A DNA stretch of 64,000 nt, taken from contig NW_023366932.1 of NCBI RefSeq assembly GCF_902167145.1, positions 1-64,000 on the forward strand, read 5' to 3'. The first letter of the stretch is position 1; each line of letters starts with the position of its first letter. Below the pieces are notes generated by a model, which saw only the letters and a program-made list of their open reading frames with translations, was not told where the DNA came from and ran no database searches. Shown in pieces: positions 51,501 through 64,000 of the stretch. Made by a program: the position numbers and the translations under genes. Source of the DNA: Zea mays. Its lineage: Eukaryota > Streptophyta > Magnoliopsida > Poales > Poaceae.

Positions 51501-52908
51501 TGGAGACCATTTCTTGGTCTAAAATCCGTAGGTGTTAGCCTCTAGTATTATTGAAAATGGTCGCTCATGGCTATTTTCAAGGTCGCTCATGGCTATTTTC
51601 ATGAAAAATGGGGGTTGTGTGGCCATTTATCATCGACTAGAGGCTCATAAACCTCACCCCACATATGTTTCCTTGCCATAGATTACATTCTTGGATTTCT
51701 GGTGGAAACCATTTCTTGGTTAAAAACTCGTACGTGTTAGCCTTCGGTATTATTGAAAATGGTCATTCATGGCTATTTTCGGCAAAATGGGGGTTGTGTG
51801 GCCATTGATCATCGACCAGAGGCTCATACACCTCACCCCACATATGTTTCCTTGCCATAGATCACATTCTTTGATTTCTGGTGGAGACCATTTCTTGGTC
51901 AAAAATCCGTAGGTGTTAGCCTTCGGTATTATTGAAAATGGTCGTTCATGGCTATTTTCGACAAAAATGGGGGTTGTGTGGCCATTGATCATCGACTAGA
52001 GGCTCATACACCTCACCCCACATATGTTTTCTTGCCATAGATCACATTCTTGGATTTCTGGTGGAGACCATTTCTTGGTCAAAAATCCGTAGGTGTTAGC
52101 CTTCGGTATTATTGAAAATGGTCGTTCATGGCTATTTTCGACAAAAATGGGGGTGTGTGGCCATTGATCATCGACCAGATGCTCATACACCTCACCCCAC
52201 ATATGTTTCCTTGCCATAGATCACATTCTTGGATTTCTGGTGGAGACCATTTCTTGGTCTAAAATCCGTAGGTCTTAGCCTCTAGTATTATTGAAAATGG
52301 TCGCTCATGGCTATTTTCATAAAAAATGGGGGTTGTGTGGCCATTTATCATCACCTAGAGGCTCATAAACCTCACCCCACATATGTTTCCTTGCCATAGA
52401 TCACATTCTTGGATTTCTGGTGGAGACCATTTCTTGGTTAAAAACTCGTACGTGTTAGCCTTCGGTATTATTGAAAATGGTCGTTCATGGCTATTTTCGG
52501 CAAAATGGGGGTTGTGTGGCCATTGATCATCGACAAGAGGATCATACACCTCACCCCACATATGTTTCCTTGCCATAGATCACATTCTTGGATTCCTGGT
52601 GGAGACCATTTCTTGGTCAAAAATCCATACGTGTTAGCCTTTGGTATTTTTGAAAATGGTCATTCATGGCTATTTTCGACAAAAATGGGGGTTGTGTGGC
52701 CATTGATCATCGACTAGAGGCTCATACACCTCACCCCACATATGTTTCCTTGCCATAGATCACATTCTTGGATTTCTGGTGGAGACCATTTCTTGGTCAA
52801 AAATCCGTAGGTGTTAGCCTTCGGTATTATTGAAAATGGTCGTTCATGGCTATTTTCGACAAAAATGGGGGTTGTGTGGCCATTGATCATCGACCAGACG
52901 CTCATACA
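42564..52908 (-). repeat. knob180 satellite array, minus orientation (right part)
   Basis: About 57 monomers resuming at the right ACCAT copy. The stretch is rich in a class with CTTAGCCTCTAATATT and CATAAAAAATGGGGG that lacks the 22-bp duplication. It contains a 1.8-kb tandem duplication and a 2741-bp displaced duplication. 202-bp monomers occur at 42637, 43018, 47177, 48098, 49918, 50839 and 51579. It ends at a foldback junction. Confidence 0.95.
43370..46960 (-). repeat. 1.8-kb (ten-monomer) tandem duplication inside the satellite
   Basis: Rare variants recur 1800-1801 bp apart. These are GTTCATGGCCATTTTCGAC at about 44280 and 46081, ACAACAATGTGGG at about 44480 and 46281, CACCCCTCATATG at about 44713 and 46513, and CTCACTACACATATG at about 45072 and 46872. 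The two blocks are nearly identical, which suggests a recent unequal exchange. Outer limits are approximate. Confidence 0.85.
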
Positions 52909-52935
52909 TATGTGGGGTGAGGTGTATGAGCGTCT
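52896..52935. repeat. Foldback junction, minus-to-plus satellite switch
   Basis: AGACGCTCATACA at 52896-52908 pairs perfectly with 52923-52935 around the 14-base loop TATGTGGGGTGAGG. The monomer before the junction is truncated within the CATACACCTCACC segment and the next starts in opposite orientation. Symmetry fades beyond about one monomer. Confidence 0.9.
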
Positions 52936-55900
52936 GATCGATGATCAATGGCCACACAACCCCCATTTTTGTCGAAAATAGCCATGAACGACCATTTTCA
53001 ATAATACCGAAGGCTAACACCTACGGATTTTTGACCAAGAAATGGTCTCCACCAGAAATCCAAGAATGTGATCTATGGCAAGGAAACATATGTGGGGTGA
53101 GATTTATGAGCCTCTAGTCGATGATAAATGGCCACACAACCCCCATTTTTTTATGAAAATAGCCATCAGCGACCATTTTCAATAATATTAGAGGCTAAGA
53201 CCTACAGATTTTTGACCAAGAAATGGTCTCCACCAGAAATCCAAGAATGTGATCTATGGCAAGGAAACATATGTGGGGTGAGGTGTATGAGCCTCTAGTC
53301 GATGATCAATGGCCACACAACCCCCATTTTTGTCGAAAATAGCCATGAACGACCATTTTCAATAATATCGAAGGCTAACACCTACGGATTTTTGACCAAG
53401 AAATGGTCTCCACCAGAAATCCATGAATGTGATCTATGGCAAGGAAACATATGTGGGGTGAGGTGTACGAGCCTCAGGTCGATGATCAATGGCCACACAA
53501 CCCCCAATTTTTATGAAAATAGCCATGAGAGACCATTTTCAATAATACTAGAGGCTAAGACCTACGGATTTTTGACCAAGAAATGGTCTCCACCAGAAAT
53601 CCAAGAATGTGATCTATGGCAAGGAAACATATGTGGGGTGAGGTGTATGAGCCTCTGGTCGATGATCAATGGCCACACAACCCTCATTTTTGTCGAAAAT
53701 AGCCATGAATGACCATTTACAATAATACCGATGGCTAACACCTACGGATTTTTGACCAAGAAATGGTCTCCACCAGAAATCCAAGAATGTGATCTATGGC
53801 AAGGAAACATATGTGGGGTGAGGTGTATGAGCCTCTAGTCGATGATCAATGGCCACACAACCGCCATTTTTGTCGAAAATAGCCATGAATGACCATTTTC
53901 AAAAATACCAAAGGCTAACACATACGGATTTTTGACCAAGAAATGGTCTCCACCAGAAATCCAAGAATGTGATCTATGGCAAGGAAACATATGTGGGGTG
54001 AGGTGTATGAGCCTCTGGTCGATGATCAATTGCCACACAACCCCCATTTTGTCGAAAATAGCCATGAACGACCATTTTCAATAATACCGAAGGCTAACAC
54101 CTACGGATTTTTGACCAAGAAATGGTCTCCACCAGAAATCCATGAATGTGATCTATGGCAAGGAAACATATGTGGGGTGAGGTGTACGAGCCTCTGGTCG
54201 ATGATCAATGGCCACACAACCCCCAATTTTTATGAAAATAGCCATGAGAGACAATTTTCAATAATACTAGAGGCTAAGACCTACGGATTTTTGACCAAGA
54301 AATGGTCTCCACCAGAAATCCAAGAATGTGATCTATGGCAAGGAAACATATGTGGGGTGAGGTGTATGAGCCTCTGGTCGATGATCAATGGCCACACAAC
54401 CCTCATTTTTGTCGAAAATAGCCATGAATGACCATTTACAATAATACCGAAGGCTAACACCTACGGATTTTTGACCAAGAAATGGTCTCCACCAGAAATC
54501 CAAGAATGTGATCTATGGCAAGGAAACATATGTGGGGTAAGGTGTATGAGCCTCTAGTCGATGATCAATGGCCACACAACCCCCATTTTTGTCGAAAATA
54601 GCCATGAATGACCATTTTCAAAAATACCAAAGGCTAACACATACGGATTTTTGACCAAGAAATGGTCTCCACCAGAAATCCAAGAATGTGATCTATGGCA
54701 AGGAAACATATGTGGGGTGAGGTGTATGAGCCTCTGGTTGATGATCAATTGCCACACAACCCCCATTTTGTCGAAAATAGCCATGAACGACCATTTTCAA
54801 TAATACCGAAGGCTAACACCTACGGATTTTTGACCAAGAAATGGTCTCCACCAGAAATCCAAGAATGTGATCTACGACAAGGAAACATATGTGGGGTGAG
54901 GTGTATGAGCCTCTAGTCGACGATCAATGGCCACACAACCCCCATTTTGCCGAAAATAGCCATGAATGACCATTTTCAATAATACCGAAGGCTAACACGT
55001 ACGAGTTTTTAACCAAGAAATGGTTTCCACCAGAAATCCAAGAATGTAATCTATGGCAAGGAAACATATGTGGGGTGAGGTCTATGAGCCTCTAGTCGAT
55101 GATAAATGGCCACACAACCCCCATTTTTTATGAAAATAGCCATGAGCGACCTTGAAAATAGCCATGAGCAACCATTTTCAATAATACTAGAGGCTAACAC
55201 CTACGGATTTTAGACCAAGAAATGGTCTCCACCAGAAATCCTAGAATGTGATCTATTGCAAGGAAACATATGGGGGGTGAGGTGGACGAGCCTCTGGTCG
55301 ATGATCAATGGCCACACAACCCCCATTTTTGTCGAAAATAGCCAGGAACGATCATTTACAATAATACCGAAGGCTAACACCTACGGATTTTTGACCAAGA
55401 AATGGTCTCCACCAGAAATCCAAGAATGTGATCTATGGCAAGGAAACATATGTGGGGTGAGGTTTATGAGCCTCTAGTCGATGATAAATGGCCACACAAC
55501 CCCCATTTTTTATGAAAATAGCCATGAGCGACCTTGAAAATAGCCATGAGCGACCATTTTCAATAATACTAGAGGCTAACACCTACGGATTTTAGACCAA
55601 GAAATGGTCTCCACCAGAAATCCAAGAATGTGATCTATGGCAAGGAAACATATGTGGGGTGAGGTGTATGAGCGTCTGGTCGATGATCAATGGCCACACA
55701 ACCCCCATTTTTGTCGAAAATAGCCATGAACGACCATTTTCAATAATACCGAAGGCTAACACCTACGGATTTTTGACCAAGAAATGGTCTCCACCAGAAA
55801 TCCAAGAATGTGATCTATGGCAAGGAAACATATGTGGGGTGAGGTGTATGAGCCTCTGGTCGATGATCATTGGCCACACAACCCCCATTTTTGTCGAAAA

Positions 55901-58900
55901 TAGCCATGAACGACCATTTTCAATAATATCGAAGGCTAACACCTACGGATTTTTGACCAAGAAATGGTCTCCACCAGAAATCCAAGAATGTGATCTACGA
56001 CAAGGAAACACATGTGGGGTGAGGTGTATGAGCCTCTGGTCGACGATCAATGGCCACACAACCCCCATTTTGCCGAAAATAGCCATGAATGACCATTTTC
56101 AATAATATCGAAGGCTAACACCTACGGATTTTTGACCAAGAAATGGTCTCCACCAGAAATCCAAGAATGTGATCTACGACAAGGAAACATATGTGGGGTG
56201 AGGTGTATGAGCCTCTGGTCGACGATCAATGGCCACACAACCCCCATTTTGCCGAAAATAGCCATGAATGACCATTTTCAATAATACCGAAGGCTAACAC
56301 GTACGAGTTTTTAACCAAGAAATGGTTTCCACTAGAAATCCAAGAATGTAATCTATGGCAAGGAAATATATGTGGGGTGAGGTGTATGAGCCTCTAGTCG
56401 ATGATAAATGGCCACACAACCCCCATTTTTTATGAAAATAGCCATGAGCGACCTTGAAAATAGCCATGAGCAACCATTTTCAATAATACTAGAGGCTAAC
56501 ACCTACGGATTTTGGACCAAGAAAAGGTCTCCACCAGAAATCCAAGAATGTGATCTATGGCAAGGAAACATATGTGGGGTGAGGTGTATGAGCGTCTGGT
56601 CGATGATCAATGGCCACACAACCCCCATTTTTGTCGAAAATAGCCATGAACGACCATTTTCAATAATACCGAAGGCTAACACCTACGGATTTTTGACCAA
56701 GAAATGGTCTCCACCAGAAATCCAAGAATGTGATCTATGGCAAGGAAACATATGTGGGGTGAGGTGTATGAGCCTCTAGTCGATGATCAATGGCCACACA
56801 ACCCCCATTTTTGTCGAAAATAGCCATGAATGACCATTTTCAAAAATACCAAAGGCTAACACGTACGGATTTTTGACCAAGAAATGGTCTCCACCAGAAA
56901 TCCAAGAATGTGATCTATGGCAAGGAAAGATATGTGGGGTGAGGTGTACGAGCCTCTGGTCGATGATCAATGGCCACACAACCCCCATTTTTGTCGAAAA
57001 TAGCCATGAATGACCATTTTCAATAATACCGAAGGCTAACACGTACGAGTTTTTAACCAAGAAATGGTTTCCACCAGAAATCCTAGAATGTAATCTATGG
57101 CAAGGAAACATATGTGGGGTGAGGTGTATGAGCCTCTGGTCGATGATCAATGGCCACACAGCCCCCATTTTTTATGAAAATAGCCATGAGCGACCATTTT
57201 CAATAATACTAGAGGCTAAGACCTACGGATTTTTAACCAAGAAATGGTCTCCACCAGAAATCCAAGAATGTGATCTACGGCAAGGAAACATATGTGGGGT
57301 GAGGTGTATGAGCGTCTGGTCGACGATCAATGGCCACACAACCCCCATTTTTGTCGAAAATAGCCATGAACGACCATTTTCAATAATACCAAAGGCTAAC
57401 ACCTACGGATTTTTGACCAAGAAATGGTCGGGGTGAGGTTTACGAGCCTCTAGTCGATGATCAATGGCCACACAACCCCCATTTTTTATGAAAATAGCCA
57501 TGAGCGACCTTGAAAATAGCCATGAGCGACCATTTTCAATAATACTAGAGGCTAACACCTACGGATTTTAGACCAAGAAATGGTCTCCACCAGAAATCCA
57601 AGAATGTGATCTATGGCAAGGAAACATATGTGGGGTGAGGTGTATGAGCCTCTGGTCGACGATCAATGGCCACACAACCCTAATTTTTGTCGAAAATAGC
57701 CATGAACGACCATTTTCAATGACACTGAAGGCTAACACCTACGGATTTTTGACCAAGAAATGGTCTCCACCATAAATCCAAGAATGTGATCTATGGCAAG
57801 GAAACATATGTGTAGTGAGGTGTATGAGCCTCTGGTCGAAGATCAATGGCCACACAACCCCCATTTTTGTCGAAAATAGCCATGAATGACCATTTTAAAA
57901 AATACCAAAGGCTAACACATTCGGATTTTTGCCCAAGAAATGGTCTCCACCAGAAATCCAAGAATGTGATCTATGGCAAGGAAACATATGTGGGGTGAGG
58001 TGTACGAGCCTCTGGTCGATGATCAATTGCCACAGAACCCCCATTTTGCCGAAAATAGCCATGAACGACCATTTTCAATAATACCGAAGGCTAACACCTA
58101 CGGATTTTTTACCAAGAAATGGTCTCCACCATAAATCCAAGAATGTAATCTATGGCAAGGAAACATATGTGGGGTGAGGTGTATGAGCGTCTGGTCGACG
58201 ATCAATGGCCACACAACCCCCATTTTGTCGAAAATAGCCATGAACGACCATTTTCAATAATACCGAAGGCTAACACCTACGGATTTTTGACCAAGAAATG
58301 GTCTCCACCATAAATCCAAGAATGTGTTCTATGGCAAGGAAACATATGTGGGGTGAGGTGTATGAGCGTCTGGTCGATGATCAATGGCCACACAACCCCC
58401 ATTTTTGTCGAAAATAGCCATGAACGACTATTTTCAATAATATCGAAGGCTAACACGTACGAGTTTTTAACCAAGAAATGGTTTCCACCAGAAATCCAAG
58501 AATGTAATCTATGGCAAGGAAACATATGTGGGGTGAGGTTTATGAGCCTCTGGTCGATGATAAATGGCCACACAACCCCAATTTTTTATGAAAATATCCA
58601 TGAGCGACCTTGAAAATAGCCATGAGCGACCATTTTCAATAATACTAGAGGCTAACACCTACGGATTTTAGACCAAGAAATGGTCTCCACCAGAAATCCA
58701 AGAATGTGATCTATGGCAAGGAAACATATGTGGGGTGAGGTGTATGAGCGTCTGGTCGATGATCAATGGCCACAGAACCCCCATTTTGCCGAAAATAGCC
58801 ATGAACGACCATTTTCAATAATACCGAAGGCTAACACGTACGGATTTTTGACCAAGAAATGGTCTCCACCAGAAATCCAAGAATGTGATCTATGGCAAGG

Positions 58901-59015
58901 AAACAAATGTGGGGTGAGGTGTATGAGCCTCTGGTCGATGATCAATGGCCACACAACCCCCATTTTTGTCGAAAATAGCCATGAACGACCATTTTCAATA
59001 ATATCGAAGGCTAAC
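52909..59015 (+). repeat. knob180 satellite array, plus orientation (second)
   Basis: About 34 monomers in plus orientation. From 53340 to 54780 a 719-bp four-monomer block is repeated in tandem. The CCATGAATG variant at 53421/54140 and the CAATTGCC variant at 54027/54746 are both 719 bp apart. From about 54.9 kb on it forms the left arm of a long inverted duplication. 202-bp monomers are at 55154, 55536, 56456, 57512 and 58612. Confidence 0.95.
57412..57450 (+). repeat. Truncated knob monomer with 46-bp deletion (left arm copy)
   Basis: The monomer jumps from AAATGGTC directly to GGGGTGAGG, losing about 46 bp that includes the CCAAGAATGTGATC and CATATG segments. The same junction is present in reverse complement at about 61926-61950, so the deletion predates the inverted duplication. 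Confidence 0.9.
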
Positions 59016-59024
59016 TAGGGGTTG
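59008..59024. other. Orientation switch without local foldback
   Basis: The plus monomer breaks after GAAGGCTAAC and is followed at once by TAGGGGTTGTGTGG of a minus monomer. Unlike the other two switches, the flanks are from different monomer phases, so no short hairpin forms. At most a few bases are shared at the join. Confidence 0.85.
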
Positions 59025-62000
59025 TGTGGCCATTGATCGTCGACCAGAGGCTCATACACCTCACCCCACATATGTTTCCTTGTCGTAGATCACATTCTTG
59101 GATTTCTGGTGGAGACCATTTCTTGGTCAAAAATCCGTAGGTGTTAGCCTTCGATATTATTGAAAATGGTCGATCATGGCTATTTTCGACAAAAATGGGG
59201 GTTGTGTGGCCATTGATCATCGACCAGAGGCTCATACACCTCACCCCACATATGTTTCCTTGCCATAGATCACATTCTTGGATTTCTGGTGGAGACCATT
59301 TCTTGGTCAAAAATCTGTAGGTGTTAGCCTTCGGTATTATTGAAAATGGTCGTTCATGGCTATTTTCGACAAAAATGGGGGTTGTGTGGCCATTGATCAT
59401 CGACCAGACGCTCATACACCTCACCCCACATATGTTTCCTTGCCATAGATCACATTCTTGGATTTCTGGTGGAGACCATTTCTTGGTCTAAAATCCGTAG
59501 GTGTTAGCCTCTAGTATTATTGAAAATGGTCGTTCATGGCTATTTTCGACAAAAATTAGGGTTGTGTGGCCATTGATCATCGACCAGAGGCTCATACACC
59601 TCACCCCACATATGTTTCCTTGCCATAGATCACATTCTTGGATTTCTGGTGGAAACCATTTCTTGGTTAAAAACTCGTACGTGTTAGCCTTCGGTATTAT
59701 TGAAAATGGTCATTCATGGCTATTTTCGGCAAAATGGGGGTTGTGTGGCCATTGATCGTCGACCAGAGGCTCATACACCTCACCCCACATATGTTTCCTT
59801 GTCGTAGATCACATTCTTGGATTTCTGGTGGAGACCATTTCTTGGTCAAAAATCCGTAGGTGTTAGCCTTCGATATTATTGAAAATGGTCGTTCATGGCT
59901 ATTTTCGACAAAAATGGGGGTTGTGTGGCCATTGATCATCGACCAGACGCTCATACACCTCACCCCACATATGTTTCCTTACCTTAGATCACATTCTTGG
60001 ATTTCTGGTGGAGACCATTTCTTGGTCAAAAATCTGTACGTGTTAGCCTTTGGTATTTTTGAAAATGGTCATTCATGGCTATTTTCGACAAAAATGGGGG
60101 TTGTGTGGCCATTGATCATCGACTAGAGGCTCATACACCTCACCCCACATATGTTTCCTTGCCATAGATCACATTCTTGGATTTCTGGTGGAGACCATTT
60201 CTTGGTCAAAAATCCGTAGGTGTTAGCCTTCGGTATTATTGAAAATGGTCGTTCATGGCTATTTTCGGCAAAATGGGGGTTGTGTGGCCATTGATCGTCG
60301 ACCAGAGGCTCATACACCTCACCCCACATATGTTTCCTTGTCGTAGATCACATTCTTGGATTTCTGGTGGAGACCATTTCTTGGTCAAAAATCCGTAGGT
60401 ATTAGCCTTCGGTATTATTGAAAATGGTCGTTCATGGCTATTTTCGACAAAATGGGGGTTGTATGGCCATTGATCATCGACCAGACGCTCATACACCTCA
60501 CCCCACATATGTTTCCTTGCCATAGATCGCATTCTTGGATTTCTGGTGGAGACCATTTCTTGGTCAAAAATCCGTACGTGTTACCCTTCGGTATGATTGA
60601 AAATGGAGGTTGTGTGACCATTGATCATCGACCAGAGGCTCATACACCTCACCCCACATATGTTTCCTTGTCGTAGATCACATTCTTGGATTTCTGGTGG
60701 AGACCATTTCTTGGTCAAAAATCCGTAGGTGTTGGCCTTCGATATTATTGAAAATAGTCGTTCATGGCTATTTTCGACAAAAATGGGGGTTGTGTGGCCA
60801 TTGATCATCGACCAGAGGCTCATACACCTCACCCCACATATGTTTCCTTGCCATAGATCACATTCTTGGATTTCTGGTGGAGACCATTTCTTGGTCAAAA
60901 ATCCGTAGGTGTTAGCCTTCGGTATTATTGAAAATGGTCGTTCATGGCTATTTTCGACAAAAATGGGGGTTGTGTGGCCATTGATCATCGACCAGACGCA
61001 CATACACCTCACTACACATATGTTTCCTTGCCATAGATCACATTCTTGGATTTATGGTGGAGACCATTTCTTGGTCAAAAATCCGTAGGTCTTAGCCTTC
61101 GGTATTATTGAAAATGGTCGTTCATGGCTATTTTCGACAAAATGGGGGTTGTGTGGCAATTGATCATCGACCAGAGGCTCATACACCTCACCCCACATAT
61201 GTTACCTTGCCATAGATCACATTCTTGGATTTCTGGTGGAGACCATTTCTTGGGCAAAAATCCGAATGTGTTAGCCTTTGGTATTTTTGAAAATGGTCAT
61301 TCATGGCTATTTTCGACAAAAATGGGGGTTGTGTGGCCATTGATCTTCGACCAGAGGCTCATACACCTCACTACACATATGTTTCCTTGCCATAGATCAC
61401 ATTCTTGGATTTATGGTGGAGACCATTTCTTGGTCAAAAATCCGTAGGTGTTAGCCTTCAGTGTCATTGAAAATGGTGGTTCATGGCTATTTTCGACAAA
61501 AATTAGGGTTGTGTGGCCATTGATTGTCGACCAGAGGCTCATACACCTCACCCCACATATGTTTCCTTGCCATAGATCACATTCTTGGATTTCTGGTGGA
61601 GACCATTTCTTGGTCAAAAATCCGTAGGTGTTAGCCTTCGGTATTATTGAAAATGGTCATTCATGGCTATTTTCGGCAAAATGGGGGTTGTGTGGCCATT
61701 GATCGCCGACCAGAGGCTCATACACCTCACCCCACATATGTTTCCTTGCCATAGATCACATTCTTGGATTTCTGGTGGAAACCATTTCTTGGTCTAAAAT
61801 CCGTAGGTGTTAGCCTCTAGTATTATTGAAAATGGTCGCTCATGGCTATTTTCAAGGTCGCACATGGCTATTTTCATAAAAAATGGGGGTTGTGTGGCCA
61901 TTGATCATCGACCAGAGGCACGTAAACCTCACCCCGACCATTTCTTGGTCAAAAATTCGTAGGTGTTAGCCTTTGGTATTATTGAAAATGGTCGTTCATG

Positions 62001-64000
62001 GCTATTTTCGACAAAAATGGGGGTTGTGTGGCCATTGATCGTCGACCAGACGCTCATACACCTCACCCCACATATGTTTCCTTGTCGTAGATCACATTCT
62101 TGGATTTCTGGTGGAGACCATTTCTTGGTTAAAAATCCGTAAGTCTTAGCCTCTAGTATTATTGAAAATGGTCGCTCATGGCTATTTTCATAAAAAATGG
62201 GGGCTGTGTGGCCATTGATCATCGACCAGAGGCTCATACACCTCACCCCACATATGTTTCCTTGCCATAGATTACATTCTTGGATTTCTGGTGGAAACCA
62301 TTTGTTGGTTAAAAACTCGTACGTGTTAGCCTTCGGTATCATTGAAAATGGTCATTCATGGCTATTTTCGACAAAAATGGGGGTTGTGTGGCCATTGATC
62401 ATCGACCAGAGGCTCGTACACCTCACCCCACATATGTTTCCTTGCCATAGATCACATTCTTGGATTTCTGGTGGAGACCATTTCTTGGTCAAAAATCCGT
62501 ACGTGTTAGCCTTTGGTATTTTTGAAAATGGTCATTCATGGCTATTTTCGACAAAAATGGGGGTTGTGTGGCCATTGATCATCGACTAGAGGCTCATACA
62601 CCTCACCCCACATATGTTTCCTTGCCATAGATCACATTCTTGGATTTCTGGTGGAGACCATTTCTTGGTCAAAAATCCGTAGGTGTTAGCCTTCCGTATT
62701 ATTGAAAATGGTCGTTCATGGCTATTTTCGACAAAAATGGGGGTTGTGTGGCCATTGATCATCGACCAGACGCTCATACACCTCACCCCACATATGTTTC
62801 CTTGCCATAGATCACATTCTTGGATTTCTGGTGGAGACCTTTTCTTGGTCCAAAATCCGTAGGTGTTAGCCTCTAGTATTATTGAAAATGGTCGCTCATG
62901 GCTATTTTCAAGGTCGCTCATGGCTATTTTCATAAAAAATGGGGGTTGTGTGGCCATTTATCATCGACTAGAGGCTCATACACCTCACCCCACATATGTT
63001 TCCTTGCCATAGATTACATTCTTGGATTTCTGGGGGAAACCATTTCTTGGTTAAAAACTCGTACGTGTTAGCCTTCGGTATTATTGAAAATGGTCATTCA
63101 TGGCTATTTTCGGCAAAATGGGGGTTGTGTGGCCATTGATCGTCGACCAGAGGCTCATACACCTCACCCCACATATGTTTCCTTGTCGTAGATCACATTC
63201 TTGGATTTCTGGTGGAGACCATTTCTTGGTCAAAAATCCGTAAGTGTTAGCCTTCGATATTATTGAAAATGGTCATTCATGGCTATTTTCGGCAAAATGG
63301 GGGTTGTGTGGCCATTGATCGTTGACCAGAGGCTCATACACCTCACCCCACATATGTTTCCTTGTCGTAGATCACATTCTTGGATTTCTGGTGGAGACCA
63401 TTTCTTGGTCAAAAATCCGTACGTGTTAGCCTTCGATATTATTGAAAATGGTCGTTCATGGCTATTTTCGACAAAAATGGGGGTTGTGTGGCCAATGATC
63501 ATCGACCAGAGGCTCATACACCTCACCCCACATATGTTTCCTTGCCATAGATCACATTCTTGGATTTCTGGTGGAGACCATTTCTTGGTCAAAAATCCGT
63601 AGGTGTTAGCCTTCGGTATTATTGAAAATGGTCGTTCATGGCTATTTTCGACAAAAATGGGGGTTGTGTGGCCATTGATCATCGACCAGACGCTCATACA
63701 CCTCACCCCACATATGTTTCCTTGCCATAGATCACATTCTTGGATTTCTGGTGGAGACCATTTCTTGGTCTAAAATCCGTAGGTGTTAGCCTCTAGTATT
63801 ATTGAAAATGGTCGCTCATGGCTATTTTCAAGGTCGCTCATGGCTATTTTCATAAAAAATGGGGGTTGTGTGGCCATTTATCATCGACTAGAGGCTCATA
63901 AACCTCACCCCACATATGTTTCCTTGCCATAGATCACATTCTTGGATTTCTGGTGGAGACCATTTCTTGGTCAAAAATCCGTAGGTGTTAGCCTTCGGTA
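59016..64000 (-). repeat. knob180 satellite array, minus orientation (last)
   Basis: About 28 monomers to the window end, forming the right arm of the inverted duplication. It contains the truncated monomer at about 61926-61950 and a shortened monomer near 60598-60613, where AATGATTGAAAATGGAGG-type sequence skips part of the unit. 202-bp monomers are at 61854, 62910 and 63830. No gene is seen. Confidence 0.95.

Larger units (their letters stand above)
54900..64000. repeat. Long inverted duplication of satellite (two arms)
   Basis: 202-bp monomers at 55536, 56456 and 57512 mirror those at 63830, 62910 and 61854, each pair summing to 119366. A unique truncated monomer (AATGGTCGGGGTGAGG at about 57423) mirrors its reverse complement at about 61938. 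One extra monomer in the right arm shifts the register inward of about 57.67/61.70 kb. After that, matching variants continue (ATTCGGATTTTTGCCC at about 57919 against 61256; CACTACACATATG on both sides) to about 58.2/60.9 kb. The right arm probably extends beyond the window. Confidence 0.87.

Noticed and set aside
1..64000. CRISPR-like array of direct repeats
   Set aside because: The units are 180 bp, contiguous without spacers, and the retrotransposons and introns show a plant genome.

Overview
The window is plant heterochromatin, almost certainly from maize or a close Zea relative. About 46.6 kb of the 64 kb is tandem copies of a 180-bp satellite that I recognise as the maize knob repeat (knob180). 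I estimate about 255 monomers. The satellite identity is from memory of the family; the period, variants and orientation changes are read from the sequence. I see no host gene, rRNA, tRNA or CRISPR array.

Layout. Calling the monomer orientation that reads GGCCACACAACCCCCATTTT 'plus', the satellite runs plus from 1 to about 6361, minus from 6362 to 52908 (interrupted by two retrotransposons), plus from 52909 to 59015, and minus from 59016 to the end. The first two switches are sharp foldback junctions. The third sits between unequal arms of a long inverted duplication covering about 54.9-64 kb. The satellite has nested structure. A 22-bp internal duplication makes 202-bp monomers. These recur at 382, 741, 920 and 1460 bp, and these spacings combine into 4.0-4.4 kb super-repeats. 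Separate local duplications of 0.72, 1.8 and 2.74 kb are also visible.

First insertion, 21960-31391, minus strand: a Ty3/gypsy element of the Tat type with 603-bp LTRs, a GGGGG target duplication, a tRNA-Lys-type primer site and a polypurine tract. Protease, reverse transcriptase, RNase H, a second (archaeal-type) RNase H and integrase are recognisable, but pol is broken by two frameshifts and one stop. There is no room for gag between primer site and protease. Between integrase and the 3' LTR lies an opposite-strand gene with its own TATA box. I resolve it into three exons with two short GT-AG introns, giving a predicted protein of about 919 residues related to the plant 'putative gypsy type transposon' family.

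Second insertion, 34596-42563, minus strand: an element with two 3.33-kb LTRs and only 1.3 kb of non-coding interior, with a tRNA-iMet primer site, a polypurine tract and an ACCAT target duplication. It is a LARD-like non-autonomous element, probably of the Tekay/Del lineage. Its LTRs differ at about 0.3% of positions, against 0.66% for the Tat element, so it is probably the younger insertion. Both are recent insertions into an already formed satellite array.

Most open reading frames here are by-products of a 180-bp period being divisible by three, and I do not treat them as genes.
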